Assembly (NCBI GenBank): GCA_003510345.1
Contig: DOMW01000191.1
Coordinates: forward strand, 764-7,229
Length of the DNA stretch: 6,466 nucleotides
Source of the DNA: Clostridiales bacterium
Lineage (GTDB): Bacteria; Bacillota; Clostridia; Christensenellales; Christensenellaceae
Direction: 5' to 3'
The notes below the pieces were generated by a model. That model did no database searches. It saw only the letters and a list, made by a program, of their open reading frames with translations, and had not been told where the DNA came from. Below, one piece after another: positions 1 to 5,908 of this stretch. The first letter of the stretch is position 1, and each line of letters starts with the position of its first letter. The position numbers and the translations under genes are program-made.

Positions 1-1
1 G

Positions 2-376
2 GTGCCGACGATCTTCGGCGCAAGCGGTATGTCGCTCAAAGCCATTTCCGAGGCCGTGAAGGAGCTCGCCGCGCAGGCGCAGACGGGCAAAATTTCGCCG
101 GAGCTGCTTTCCGGCGCGTCGTTTACGGTATCGAACCTCGGTTCCTTCGGCATAGAGAGCTTTACGCCGGTCATCAACCCGCCGCAGACGGGCATACTCG
201 GCGTGAATACGGTGCAGACAAAAATAAAAGTGGCGGATGGCGAACTCGTGCCGTACCAGTCTATGGGGCTTTCGCTCACATACGACCACCGCGCGGTGGA
301 CGGGGCGCCCGCCGCGCGCTTTTTGCAGGAACTGTGCAGGACGCTGGAAAACTTTACGGCGCTGCTGGCGAAATAA
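2..376 (+). CDS. 2-oxoacid dehydrogenase E2 acyltransferase, C-terminal part (5' end outside window)
   Basis: This is the last 124 residues of a dihydrolipoyllysine-residue acyltransferase, the core of a 2-oxoacid dehydrogenase complex. It moves the acyl group from lipoamide to coenzyme A in the cytoplasm. The visible part is the C-terminal catalytic domain. It has the family stretch FTVSNLGSFGIESFTPVINP at about residues 41-60 and the active-site motif DHRAVDG, with the catalytic His at residue 96 and the Asp at 100. The frame is open to the window edge, so the GTG at base 2 is not the real start; the lipoyl domain(s) and the E1/E3-binding domain must lie upstream. The E3 gene starts 27 bases after the stop. 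Family membership is very secure. The acyl specificity (acetyl or branched-chain) cannot be read from this part. Confidence 0.95.
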   Translation: MPTIFGASGMSLKAISEAVKELAAQAQTGKISPELLSGASFTVSNLGSFGIESFTPVINPPQTGILGVNTVQTKIKVADGELVPYQSMGLSLTYDHRAVDGAPAARFLQELCRTLENFTALLAK

Positions 377-390
377 ACGGAACCGTAACA

Positions 391-396
391 AGGAGG
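391..396 (+). promoter_or_regulatory. Ribosome binding site of the E3 gene
   Basis: AGGAGG lies seven bases before the ATG at 404. This near-perfect Shine-Dalgarno sequence fixes the start of the dihydrolipoamide dehydrogenase gene and fits independent strong translation inside the operon. Confidence 0.85.
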
Positions 397-403
397 AATC
401 CCT

Positions 404-1768
404 ATGATATATGATTTGATTGTCTTAGGCGGGGGGCCTGCCGGGTATCTCGCGTGTGAACGCGCGGCGCACGAGGGTTTTTCCGTGCTGCTGTTTGAAA
501 AGCGCGAGGTGGGCGGCGTGTGCTTAAACGAGGGCTGCATCCCCACAAAGACGCTGCTTTACACGGCAAAACTTGCGGACGGCGCGGCGCACGGCGAAAA
601 ATACGGCGTTACCTGCGCGGGCGCGTCCATAGACCACGCGAAGGTGGTGGCGCGCAAGGATAAAGTGGTAAAGACATTGACGGGCGGCGTGGCCGCCATG
701 TTAAAAGGCCTCAAGGTGGAAGTGGTAAAAGCGGACGCCAAAATAACCGGCCGCAAGGGCAGCGGGTACGAAGTGGAGTCGGAGGGCAAACGCTACGAAA
801 GCACGCGGCTTTTAATCGCCACGGGCAGCGAAGCGGCCTTGCCGCCCATCGACGGGCTGCGCGAGCAGTTTAACGCGGGTTTCGCGCTCACAAACCGCGA
901 GATACTCGCGATGACGGAAGTACCCAAAGAACTTGTGGTGATCGGCGGCGGTGTGATCGGCATGGAAATGGCGAGTTATTTCAACTCGGCGGGCAGCGCG
1001 GTCACCGTGGTAGAAATGCTGGAGCAGGTGGGCGGCCCCATCGACGGCGAGATTGCCGCGCTTTTGAAGAAGAATTACGAGAAAAAAGGCATTACATTTA
1101 AAATGGGCTGCAAGGTAACAAAGATAGAAGCGGGCGGCGTGGTATATGAAAAGGACGGCAAAGCGGAAAAAGTAAACGCGGATAAAGTGCTCGTATCCAT
1201 AGGCCGCACGCCGAACACCGATGGCATCGGCCTGGAGAATATCGGCGTTTTGGTGGAACGCCGCGCCGTCAAAACGGACGAGTGCATGAAGACCAACCAG
1301 CCCAACGTGTACGCGGCGGGCGATGTGAACGGCTGCAGCATGTTGGCGCACACGGCCTACCGGGAGGCGGAGGTCGCCGTAAACAACATGCTGGGCAAAA
1401 AAGACAAAATGAAGTACAACGCCATACCGGGCGTCATCTACACAAACCCGGAAGTGGCGGGCGTGGGCGAGACGGAACAATCCGCCAAAGAAAAAGGCAT
1501 GGATGTCGCGGTAAAAACGGTCTCCATGCGCTTTGCGGGCCGCTATGTCGCGGAAAATGAAGGCGGCGACGGTATTTGCAAGATCATTGTTGATAAAAAA
1601 TGGAACAAGCTCGTGGGCGTGCACATGATCACAAACTATGCCTCGGAAATCATCTGGGGCGCGGATGTGCTCGTGGCCAAGGAAATGAACATTGAGGACA
1701 TCAAAAAGATGGTGTTCCCGCACCCCACGGTTTCGGAGATCATACGCGAGGCGATTTTCCAATTGTAA
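404..1768 (+). CDS. lpdA: Dihydrolipoamide dehydrogenase (E3)
   Basis: This 454-residue cytoplasmic flavoprotein reoxidises the dihydrolipoyl groups of E2 and passes the electrons through a disulfide and FAD to NAD+. The order of motifs is complete. An FAD-binding GGGPAG is at residues 9-14, and the redox pair Cys40/Cys45 sits in GGVCLNEGCIPTK. A second dinucleotide fold GGGVIG at 181-186 is followed by Glu204, which fits NAD rather than NADP. The second FAD contact is AAGD around 304-307, and the interface motif HPTVSE carries the His440-Glu445 catalytic dyad. Length is normal for the family and there is no N-terminal lipoyl domain. The start is supported by AGGAGG seven bases upstream. It lies between E2 and E1, so it is almost certainly dedicated to this complex. 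Other disulfide oxidoreductases (glutathione or mercuric reductase) are less likely given the context and the HPTVSE end. Confidence 0.96.
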   Translation: MIYDLIVLGGGPAGYLACERAAHEGFSVLLFEKREVGGVCLNEGCIPTKTLLYTAKLADGAAHGEKYGVTCAGASIDHAKVVARKDKVVKTLTGGVAAMLKGLKVEVVKADAKITGRKGSGYEVESEGKRYESTRLLIATGSEAALPPIDGLREQFNAGFALTNREILAMTEVPKELVVIGGGVIGMEMASYFNSAGSAVTVVEMLEQVGGPIDGEIAALLKKNYEKKGITFKMGCKVTKIEAGGVVYEKDGKAEKVNADKVLVSIGRTPNTDGIGLENIGVLVERRAVKTDECMKTNQPNVYAAGDVNGCSMLAHTAYREAEVAVNNMLGKKDKMKYNAIPGVIYTNPEVAGVGETEQSAKEKGMDVAVKTVSMRFAGRYVAENEGGDGICKIIVDKKWNKLVGVHMITNYASEIIWGADVLVAKEMNIEDIKKMVFPHPTVSEIIREAIFQL

Positions 1769-1778
1769 AAAAGAAAAA

Positions 1779-1803
1779 CCGCGGCGCGGAAGAGCGCGTG
1801 CGG
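1779..1803 (+). other. GC-rich hairpin in the E3-E1 gap
   Basis: CCGC and GCGC on the left pair with GCGC and GCGG on the right, with a small internal bulge and a six-base loop (GGAAGA). No run of T follows, so it is not a standard intrinsic terminator. It could protect transcript ends or set the ratio of E1 to E2/E3, but that is inference. The rest of the 89-base gap is A-rich leader for the E1 gene. Confidence 0.35.
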
Positions 1804-1842
1804 TAAAATAAGGGATTGGCACGCTGCGAATAAAGAATAAAA

Positions 1843-1848
1843 AAGGAG
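1843..1848 (+). promoter_or_regulatory. Ribosome binding site of the fused E1 gene
   Basis: AAGGAG stands nine bases before the ATG at 1858. It selects this ATG over the in-frame Met codon at residue 25, giving E1 a basic N-terminal extension ahead of the conserved domain. Confidence 0.8.
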
Positions 1849-1857
1849 AGAAAGCAC

Positions 1858-4329
1858 ATGACGAAAAGTCTGAACATCGACCCTAAGAAGATGAGGAAGC
1901 CGGGGAAGATCACATTCAGGGATATCCCCATGAATACGTACCAGAAAACGGTGAAGGACGAGAAAAAGAACTTTACCAAAGAACAATTCCTGCATATCTA
2001 CCGCGATATGTGGGTGGTGCGTGAATTTGAAACCATGCTGAACGAGATCAAAACAAAAGGGCAGTATCAGGGCATAGAATACAACCACCCCGGCCCGGCG
2101 CATTTGGGCATCGGCCAGGAGGCGAGCTATGTGGGCCAGGCGTTTGAGCTTGGCATAGAGGACTTCGCGTTCGGCTCGCACAGGAGCCACGGCGAGATAC
2201 TCGCGAAGGGTATGTCCGCCATCGAGAAGCTTTCGGATAAACAGCTTACGGATATCATGGAAAACTTCTTTTCGGGCGAAACATACGCCGTTGTAAAACA
2301 GCACACGAATTACAAGAAAGTAAAGGACATGGCGCGTGAGTTTTTGCTTTACGGCATGATCGCCGAGACATGGGGCAGGCAGACGGGCTTTAACCGCGGT
2401 TTGGGCGGGTCGATGCACGCGTTTTTCACGCCGTTCGGCGTGTACCCGAACAACGCGATCGTGGGCGGCAGCGGGCCAATCTCTACGGGTGCGGCGCTCT
2501 TCAAGCGCGTAAACAAAAAACCGGGCATGGTTGTGTGCAACATAGGCGACGGCGCGATCGGTTGCGGCCCCGTATATGAAAGCATGAACTTCGCGTCGAT
2601 GGACCAACTGACGCAGCTTTGGGATAAAGACCACAGCGGCGGGCTGCCCATCATCTACAACATTTGGAACAACAGCTACGGTATGGGCGGGCAGACATGC
2701 GGCGAAACGATGGGTTACGGCGAAGTGGCGCGCCTCGGTGCGGGCGTGAACCCGGACGAAATGCATGCCGAGCGCGTGGACGGCATGAACCCGCTCGCGA
2801 TGATCGACGCGTACAGAAGGAAGCGCAAGGTCATCGAAGACCGGAAAGGCCCCGTGCTGCTCGATGTTGTGACGTACCGCTATTCCGGCCACAGCCCGTC
2901 CGATTCTTCTTCCTACCGTTCAAAGGAAGAGGTCGCGATGTGGGAGAAGATCGACTGCATCAAAACATTCGGGCAGCAGCTTGTGGAGGCGGGCATCGCC
3001 ACCGAGAAAGAGCTGCAAGATATCGAAGCCGGTATCCGCGCGGATATGATATGGGCGGTGAAGCTCGGCAAAGACGAGCAGGTTTCCCCGCGCATAGACC
3101 TCGCGAAAGACCCGGACGCGATTGCGGACATGATGTTTACCAACCTCGCGATCGAGAGCAGGGACCCCGACAGAAAGCCGGACGTGCTGGAAAAGTATGA
3201 CGACAACGAAAAAGTGAAGAAGCTCAAGAGCAAGGTGCGGAGCGCGTTTGACGAGAACGGCAAAGCGGTTTCCAAGATAAAGGCGTACAACATTCGCGAC
3301 GCGATATTTGAGGCGACGATGGACAGGTTCTACAAAGACCCGACGTTCATCGCTTACGGCGAGGACAACCGCGATTGGGGCGGCGCGTTTGGCGCGTATC
3401 AGGGTATCACCGAGTCGATCCCCTATCACCGGTTCTTCAACTCACCCATTTCCGAAGCGGCGATCGTGGGCACATCCGTCGGCTACGCGCTTTGCGGCGG
3501 CCGGGTGATGAGCGAGCTGATGTACCTCGACTTCATTGGCCGCGCGGGCGACGAAGTGTTTAACCAGATGAGTAAATGGCAGGCGATGAGCGGCGACGTG
3601 CTGAACATGCCGTTTGTGCTCCGCGCCAGCGTAGGTTCCAAGTACGGCGCGCAGCATTCGCAGGACTGGTCGGCGCTGTGCACGCACATCCCGGGCCTCA
3701 AGGTCGTGTTCCCCGCCACACCTTACGACACAAAGGGTATGCTGAACGCGGCGCTCAATGGCAGCGACCCAGTGGTGTTCCTGGAAAGCCAGAGGATCTA
3801 CGACATAGGCGAGATGTTCCAAAAAGAAGTGCCTAAAGGGTATTACGAGATACCGCTCGGAGAGCCGGACATCAAAAAAGAAGGCGGCGATCTAACGATA
3901 CTTTCGGTGGGCGCGACACTGTACCGCGTGATGGACGCCGTCAAAATACTCGAGGAAAAATACGGCGTTTCAGTGGAAGTGATCGACGCGCGCAGCCTGG
4001 TGCCGTTCAACTATGAAAAAGTGCTCGCTTCTGTGAAAAAGACGGGGAAAATCATCGTGACGGGCGACGCTTGCGAGCGCGGTTCGCACTTAAAGGACTT
4101 CGCGCAGACCATAAGCGAGGTGGCGTTTGACGACCTGGACGCGCCGCCGGTGGTCGTGGGCGCCAAAAACTGGATCACGCCCGCGCACGAGCTGGAAGGC
4201 TATTTCTTCCCGCAACCGGAGACGATCATCGACGCGGTGCACGAGCGCATCATGCCGCTTTCCGGCCATGTGCCCACCACGAACCAGACGGAACTCAAGC
4301 AGATAGAGAACGCGAAAAAAGGTGTTTGA
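1858..4329 (+). CDS. 2-oxoacid dehydrogenase E1, alpha and beta subunits fused
   Basis: This 823-residue thiamine-diphosphate enzyme decarboxylates a 2-oxoacid and acylates the lipoyl group of E2. Residues about 40-430 are the alpha part: GSHRSHGE at 106-113, GLGGSMH at 181-187, the cofactor motif starting GDG at 230 and ending NN at 271-272, and the loop YRYSGHSPSD at 340-349. A charged linker covers about 433-475. Residues about 476-800 are the beta part: YGED at 500-503, with Glu502 in the place of the beta-subunit glutamate that activates the cofactor; SPISE at 529-533; AQHSQ at 598-602; then a transketolase C-terminal domain with ARSLVPF at 711-717. The GDG-to-NN spacing is 43 residues, about 12 longer than in the human alpha subunit, because of an insert near 250-261. 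No frameshift joins the halves, so the fusion looks genuine. It follows E3 by 89 bases and ends the operon. Substrate is undecided: pyruvate, branched-chain 2-oxoacids and acetoin are all possible. Confidence 0.93.
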   Translation: MTKSLNIDPKKMRKPGKITFRDIPMNTYQKTVKDEKKNFTKEQFLHIYRDMWVVREFETMLNEIKTKGQYQGIEYNHPGPAHLGIGQEASYVGQAFELGIEDFAFGSHRSHGEILAKGMSAIEKLSDKQLTDIMENFFSGETYAVVKQHTNYKKVKDMAREFLLYGMIAETWGRQTGFNRGLGGSMHAFFTPFGVYPNNAIVGGSGPISTGAALFKRVNKKPGMVVCNIGDGAIGCGPVYESMNFASMDQLTQLWDKDHSGGLPIIYNIWNNSYGMGGQTCGETMGYGEVARLGAGVNPDEMHAERVDGMNPLAMIDAYRRKRKVIEDRKGPVLLDVVTYRYSGHSPSDSSSYRSKEEVAMWEKIDCIKTFGQQLVEAGIATEKELQDIEAGIRADMIWAVKLGKDEQVSPRIDLAKDPDAIADMMFTNLAIESRDPDRKPDVLEKYDDNEKVKKLKSKVRSAFDENGKAVSKIKAYNIRDAIFEATMDRFYKDPTFIAYGEDNRDWGGAFGAYQGITESIPYHRFFNSPISEAAIVGTSVGYALCGGRVMSELMYLDFIGRAGDEVFNQMSKWQAMSGDVLNMPFVLRASVGSKYGAQHSQDWSALCTHIPGLKVVFPATPYDTKGMLNAALNGSDPVVFLESQRIYDIGEMFQKEVPKGYYEIPLGEPDIKKEGGDLTILSVGATLYRVMDAVKILEEKYGVSVEVIDARSLVPFNYEKVLASVKKTGKIIVTGDACERGSHLKDFAQTISEVAFDDLDAPPVVVGAKNWITPAHELEGYFFPQPETIIDAVHERIMPLSGHVPTTNQTELKQIENAKKGV

Positions 4330-4349
4330 GGCGGATAAGCCAACAACTG

Positions 4350-4384
4350 AAAACGCAAGATTGCTGAGCAATCTTGCGTTTTTT
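4350..4384 (+). terminator. Intrinsic terminator of the 2-oxoacid dehydrogenase operon
   Basis: Bases 4350-4363 pair perfectly with 4369-4382 around a five-base loop (CTGAG), and six T follow at 4379-4384. It begins 20 bases after the E1 stop codon. The A run before the stem pairs with the T run, so it may also work on the opposite strand, where only truncated elements would reach it. Confidence 0.93.
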
Positions 4385-4435
4385 GTGTACGAGGCTTTAG
4401 CCTGTTGAGCGAGCGAAGGGAGCGAAAGAAATACC

Positions 4436-4452
4436 CACCCGCTATGCGGGTG
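4436..4452 (+). repeat. Hairpin, candidate left-end structure of the IS200-type element
   Basis: CACCCGC pairs with GCGGGTG around a three-base TAT loop, a perfect seven-base stem. Its place upstream of tnpA matches the subterminal palindromes that IS200/IS605 transposases bind, but no second (right-end) copy remains for comparison. It could also be an unrelated short hairpin. Confidence 0.5.
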
Positions 4453-4472
4453 CGCGACAGAGGTTATACAAA

Positions 4473-4535
4473 AAATCACCAATCCAGTAGTATAGAGATG
4501 TTCAAGCCTCTATATGAAGAAAGGAAAGGTGATTT
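4473..4535 (+). promoter_or_regulatory. tnpA leader fold that would hide the ribosome binding site
   Basis: AAATCACC at 4473-4480 is the exact reverse complement of GGTGATTT at 4528-4535, just before the tnpA ATG at 4537. Inside it, TCC (4483-4485) can pair with GGA (4523-4525) and TATAGAG (4491-4497) with CTCTATA (4508-4514), giving one long interrupted stem. IS200 transposase mRNAs are known to fold in this way to block ribosome access and keep transposition low. The pairing is seen directly; the function is inferred from that family. Confidence 0.6.
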
Positions 4536-4536
4536 A

Positions 4537-4673
4537 ATGGCGAACAAAATGCACAGTCTGGCCACACGAAATGGATGTGTAAATATCACATCGTGTTCAC
4601 ACCCAAGTATAGACGCAAAGTAATCTACAATCAATACAAAAGTATCCTGCGGGACATATTGAAGCAGCTGTAG
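4537..4673 (+). pseudogene. tnpA: IS200-type transposase TnpA, frameshifted and truncated
   Basis: This is the N-terminal third of a Y1 (HUH) transposase. Translation from ATG 4537 gives MANKMHSLA and then leaves the family sequence. One frame over, from the CAC at 4563, it resumes as HTKWMCKYHIVFTPKYRRK and runs to ILKQL. A single missing base near 4561-4564, probably one C, explains this. The frame then meets TAG at 4671-4673, a stop made by the junction with the neighbouring mobC fragment. The HUH metal-binding motif and the catalytic tyrosine of these roughly 150-residue enzymes are absent, so no active enzyme can be made. Recognition rests on the HTKW...KYHIVFTPKYRRK signature, which is highly characteristic of the family. 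Confidence 0.85.
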
Positions 4674-4757
4674 GCCGCTGTGCTGAACATTGTATTCAAG
4701 CTGTCTATGTTCCTCCGGCGTGAGACGCACCACAAATTGTATATTGCGTTTACGCAC
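4671..4757 (-). pseudogene. mobC: MobC-like mobilisation protein, N-terminal fragment
   Basis: Read from a GTG at 4757, the minus strand gives about 29 residues beginning MRKRNIQFVVRLTPEEH and ending NVQHSGL. This resembles the N-terminal ribbon-helix-helix region of MobC-type relaxosome accessory proteins, which bind DNA near oriT and help the relaxase. An exact AGGAGGTG ribosome binding site is at 4769-4762. The frame overlaps the end of the small upstream ORF by eight bases (GTGCGTAA). After Leu29 the sequence becomes the reverse of the tnpA fragment, and the open frame running on to 4476 is only antisense of that. The usual length is above 100 residues, so this is a broken remnant. The family call is made from memory of the motif. 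Confidence 0.65.
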
Positions 4758-4781
4758 AAATCACCTCCTGTTCATCCGGGG

Positions 4782-4804
4782 TGTAAGGGGCAGCGCCCCT
4801 TACA
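4782..4804. repeat. Inverted repeat 1 of the mob leader cluster
   Basis: TGTAAGGGGC and GCCCCTTACA form a perfect ten-base stem around a three-base AGC loop. It lies inside the small minus-strand ORF, 25 bases upstream of the mobC start. Confidence 0.8.
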
Positions 4805-4807
4805 AGC

Positions 4808-4827
4808 GAATTTGGATATCCAAATTC
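4808..4827. repeat. Inverted repeat 2 of the mob leader cluster (perfect palindrome)
   Basis: This is an uninterrupted 20-base palindrome centred on GGATATCC, with AT-rich arms. A loop-free palindrome suits a dimeric DNA-binding protein better than an RNA hairpin. It is four bases from inverted repeat 1. Confidence 0.85.
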
Positions 4828-4837
4828 AGTGCTTGGT

Positions 4838-4860
4838 AAGACAACGCGGGGCGTTGTCTT
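4838..4860. repeat. Inverted repeat 3 of the mob leader cluster
   Basis: AAGACAACGC and GCGTTGTCTT form a perfect ten-base stem around a GGG loop. It is the third strong inverted repeat within 80 bases. No T run follows on either strand, so it is not a terminator. Confidence 0.8.
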
Positions 4861-4970
4861 GGTGTCCACAACGTCAATATTCGTTGTCGTTTCATCGGGC
4901 GTCGCCGCGTTCAGTTTACGTTGTACGCTTTCATATGCAGAAGTCCTCCTCGTTTATTATTATCCAATAC

Positions 4971-4997
4971 AAAAAAGCACCGGTGTAATTCCGATGC
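4971..4997 (-). terminator. Intrinsic terminator of fic
   Basis: On the minus strand GCATCGG pairs with CCGGTGC (one T-G wobble) around a seven-base loop, followed directly by six T. It lies 36 bases after the fic stop codon. It would separate fic from the mob remnants that continue on the same strand. Confidence 0.85.
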
Positions 4998-5032
4998 CCT
5001 CAGTTATGGTTACTCCAGCCGAAGAAGTATAT

Positions 5033-5848
5033 TTACCGCGTCGGCTCCCTTTCGGGTTTTGCCTTAGCCAGCGGGATATGAAACATTCTGCAATAATCCT
5101 TTTCCGTTTCGATCAGGCAATCAGCGATCAGGCAAATGAACGGGTCGTTATCCGGCGATTTTTCACGCTGAGAAATGCGCAGCGCGTCTATGTAGTCTCC
5201 CCTGCGCACAGGCGGTATAATAGAAACCGTGTACCCAGCGTTTATCAGCGCAAGATTCATCAGCAATCGCGCTGTGCGCCCGTTACCGTCTATATATGGG
5301 TGTATATCGACAAAATATTTATGTATCAGCGCCGCCCATTCTATCGGATGCGTTTTTTCTTTCAGGCGGTTCATATCGTCAACAAATTTCGCCATCAATC
5401 CCGGCACATCTTCGGGCGGTGGCGGCAAATATTCCGTTCCCGTTATGATAACCTGTTCCGTTCGGTATTTCCCCGCCAGATTTTCGTCAATAGCGTTATA
5501 GAAAAGATAATGCAGGCGGGCTATTATATCCTCTGTAAGCATTAGAGGGTGCGTTTTGGAAACTTCCAGTATAAAATCGTATGCTTTCGCGTGGCCGGTG
5601 GCTTCATAATAATCTCTGATCGGTTTGCCGCCAACCGTTATGCCATCCTCAAGCAAAACCTTTGTTTCCGTTATCGTTAGGCTGTTCCCTTCCAGCGCGT
5701 TACTCGCGTAGGTTAGGCCGATTTTGAAATAGTCGCGCAGCTTTTTAGCCGCCGTTTCACTCAACGGCCTTTGGGAATCAATCGTTTTCTTCAATTCGTC
5801 CGCCCTCGCAAACAGGGCGTTTTTATTATTACTCAATATCCTGCTCAC
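5033..5848 (-). CDS. fic: Fic family protein AMP-transferase (class II, self-inhibited)
   Basis: This 271-residue, apparently cytoplasmic protein belongs to the Fic family, which usually transfers AMP from ATP to a hydroxyl side chain of a target protein. The active-site motif HPYIDGNGRTAR is complete at residues 183-194 (catalytic His183). The substrate-binding flap region is visible around 128-150, with YRTEQVIITG and PPPPEDVP. An N-terminal inhibitory helix SNALEGN at 49-55 supplies Ser49 and Glu53, the [S/T]xxxE[G/N] motif of class II Fic proteins, so no separate antitoxin is needed. No C-terminal DNA-binding domain is present. An in-frame TAG precedes the GTG at 5848, which has only a weak GGAAG. 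A TTG at 5836 has a better AGGTGAG seven bases upstream and may be the true start, four residues shorter. The gene has its own promoter and terminator and is the only intact gene among the mobile remnants. The target is unknown. Confidence 0.92.
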   Translation of the reverse strand: MSRILSNNKNALFARADELKKTIDSQRPLSETAAKKLRDYFKIGLTYASNALEGNSLTITETKVLLEDGITVGGKPIRDYYEATGHAKAYDFILEVSKTHPLMLTEDIIARLHYLFYNAIDENLAGKYRTEQVIITGTEYLPPPPEDVPGLMAKFVDDMNRLKEKTHPIEWAALIHKYFVDIHPYIDGNGRTARLLMNLALINAGYTVSIIPPVRRGDYIDALRISQREKSPDNDPFICLIADCLIETEKDYCRMFHIPLAKAKPEREPTR

Positions 5849-5865
5849 CTACTTCCATCATTATA

Positions 5866-5894
5866 ATTATACCATGAATTATGTGTCTTGTGAA
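5866..5894 (-). promoter_or_regulatory. Promoter of fic
   Basis: On the minus strand a TTCACA (-35, 5894-5889) and a perfect TATAAT (-10, 5871-5866) are separated by exactly 17 bases. Transcription should begin near 5859, leaving about 11 bases of leader before the GTG at 5848. If the TTG at 5836 is the start, the leader is about 23 bases. Confidence 0.8.
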
Positions 5895-5908
5895 CGCGGC
5901 AAACCGCG
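5895..5908. repeat. Short hairpin abutting the fic -35 box
   Basis: CGCGG and CCGCG pair around a CAAA loop. It touches the upstream edge of the fic -35 element, a place where an operator could sit. The stem is only five base pairs, so chance is a real possibility. Confidence 0.3.

Larger units (their letters stand above)
4431..4673 (+). mobile_element. IS200/IS605-type insertion sequence, left part only
   Basis: This is the remains of an IS200-like element: a hairpin at 4436-4452 that could be its left end, a structured leader at 4473-4535 and the first third of tnpA. Elements of this family have no terminal inverted repeats and use subterminal hairpins, which fits. The right end, including the catalytic part of tnpA, is missing; the sequence switches to a mobC fragment at about 4671-4674. 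The left boundary is uncertain and could lie anywhere between the operon terminator and the hairpin. The copy cannot move by itself. Confidence 0.65.
4750..4934 (-). pseudogene. Small ORF upstream of mobC, probably frameshifted at its start
   Basis: The minus strand has an open frame of 61 codons from 4935 to the TAA at 4752-4750. It begins YESVQRKLNAATPDETTTNI and ends YTPDEQEVICA. It has no start codon in frame. An ATG at 4934-4932, ten bases after a good AGGAGG (4950-4945), is one frame off and reaches a stop after seven codons. Adding one G after this ATG would give Met-Glu-Ser-Val-Gln-Arg and join the signal to the frame, so a one-base loss is likely. The stop overlaps the GTG of mobC, an arrangement that suggests translational coupling in the ancestor. 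I do not recognise the product; it is short, hydrophilic and Thr/Pro-rich in the middle. Three inverted repeats lie within it. Confidence 0.5.

Noticed and set aside
1779..1803. Terminator between E3 and E1
   Set aside because: The hairpin has an internal bulge and no T run, so a terminator call is not supported; listed only as a hairpin.
812..1822. Long minus-strand open frame over the E3 gene
   Set aside because: It is the antisense shadow of the E3 gene, rich in His, Arg, Ala and Val, with no motif or ribosome binding site.
1636..2892. 418-codon minus-strand frame over the E3 end and the E1 start
   Set aside because: Open only because of codon bias of the sense genes; it crosses two secure genes and has His/Arg-rich junk composition.
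4405..4623. 72-codon plus-strand frame taking in the tnpA ATG
   Set aside because: It contains the first nine tnpA codons but starts in non-coding leader and continues in the wrong frame after the one-base loss.
4829..5545. 238-codon plus-strand frame across the mob leader, the fic terminator and fic
   Set aside because: It is antisense of fic and of the small mob ORF and passes through the fic terminator; no family resemblance.
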